A stretch of 13,345 bases of DNA from Peptococcaceae bacterium. GTDB lineage: Bacteria > Bacillota > Desulfitobacteriia > Desulfitobacteriales > Desulfitobacteriaceae. Below the pieces are notes generated by a model, which had not been told where the DNA came from, did no database searches, and worked only from the letters and a program-made list of their open reading frames with translations. Below, piece by piece: positions 13,170-13,345 of the stretch (the first letter of the stretch is position 1; every line of letters starts with the position of its first letter). A program made the translations under genes and the position numbers. The DNA lies in contig JAITOS010000056.1 of assembly GCA_031289815.1 (NCBI GenBank), positions 1-13,345 on the forward strand, in the 5' to 3' direction.

Positions 13170-13345
13170 TCAACTTTCGCACCGCAAAGGAGGCAGCAAC
13201 GCCTTGATATAGCCGGGTAATTGGGCAAACCAATAGGTAACTTGACAAAGTGCTTGCGGGGACATGGATTTCTCTGAAAGCAAGGTAAAAACAAACGCCA
13301 TCAGTTGTCTCAAGGCCGTCTTTAAATCCACATCAGCCACTTCAT
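13170..13345 (-). CDS. C-terminal fragment of an unidentified protein (possibly a transposase), runs off the window
   Basis: A minus-strand frame is open from the window edge to a TGA at 13172-13170, giving 57 codons with no start inside the window that must be the true one. The peptide looks like real protein: a helical segment TALRQLMAFVFTLLSEK (9-25), then SPQALCQVTYWFAQLPGYIK (28-47), and a short tail ending LRCES. Composition with conserved-looking Trp, Tyr, Pro and Gly is unlike the antisense noise elsewhere. I do not recognise the family with certainty. A DDE-transposase C-terminus is a guess prompted by the helix-rich ending and by the repeats just downstream. The base composition is slightly poorer in GC than the dap genes. 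Confidence 0.5.
   Translation of the reverse strand, partial: EVADVDLKTALRQLMAFVFTLLSEKSMSPQALCQVTYWFAQLPGYIKALLPPLRCES

Overview
The window reads as a dense, mostly housekeeping piece of chromosome from an anaerobic, low-oxygen-adapted member of the Bacillota. The evidence is a four-subunit ferredoxin-dependent 2-oxoacid oxidoreductase, the LL-diaminopimelate aminotransferase route to lysine and cell wall, a PaaK/ACT pair, and the conserved yicC-gmk-rpoZ-coaBC block in which metK follows coaBC directly. This mix would suit a Negativicute or a related clostridial lineage. That placement is an inference from gene content, not from a marker search.

Left part, plus strand: the 3' two thirds of metA (homoserine O-acyltransferase, cut by the window edge) faces a small unrecognised three-helix membrane protein on the minus strand. 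The membrane protein has its own convincing promoter. A second, divergent promoter then drives a two-gene plus-strand unit: a PaaK-type (phenylacetate) acyl-CoA ligase and a tandem ACT-domain protein.

Middle and right, minus strand: everything else reads leftward. dapF and dapL form one unit that ends in a clear hairpin terminator at 10825-10853. A second unit follows: yicC, gmk, rpoZ, coaBC and metK, then the ferredoxin, alpha, beta and gamma subunits of a VOR-type 2-oxoacid:ferredoxin oxidoreductase. A YczE/YitT-like membrane protein comes last, after a gap. Gene junctions are very tight: 1-nt stop/start overlaps at gmk/rpoZ and rpoZ/coaBC, and 4-nt ATGA or GTGA overlaps at all three joints between oxidoreductase subunits, suggesting translational coupling.

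Right edge: 273 bp without a recognised gene hold a likely dapF promoter, a near-perfect 51-nt hairpin and repeated TAACTAA heptamers. After that comes the C-terminal 57 codons of a minus-strand gene that runs off the window, possibly a transposase.

The genes fit a common theme of methionine/SAM, lysine/peptidoglycan, CoA and GMP supply plus 2-oxoacid/acyl-CoA chemistry. The most interesting functional hypothesis is that the acyl-CoA ligase, the ACT sensor and the convergent 2-oxoacid:ferredoxin oxidoreductase work together to interconvert carboxylic acids and amino-acid skeletons. No defence system, CRISPR array, tRNA or rRNA is visible.
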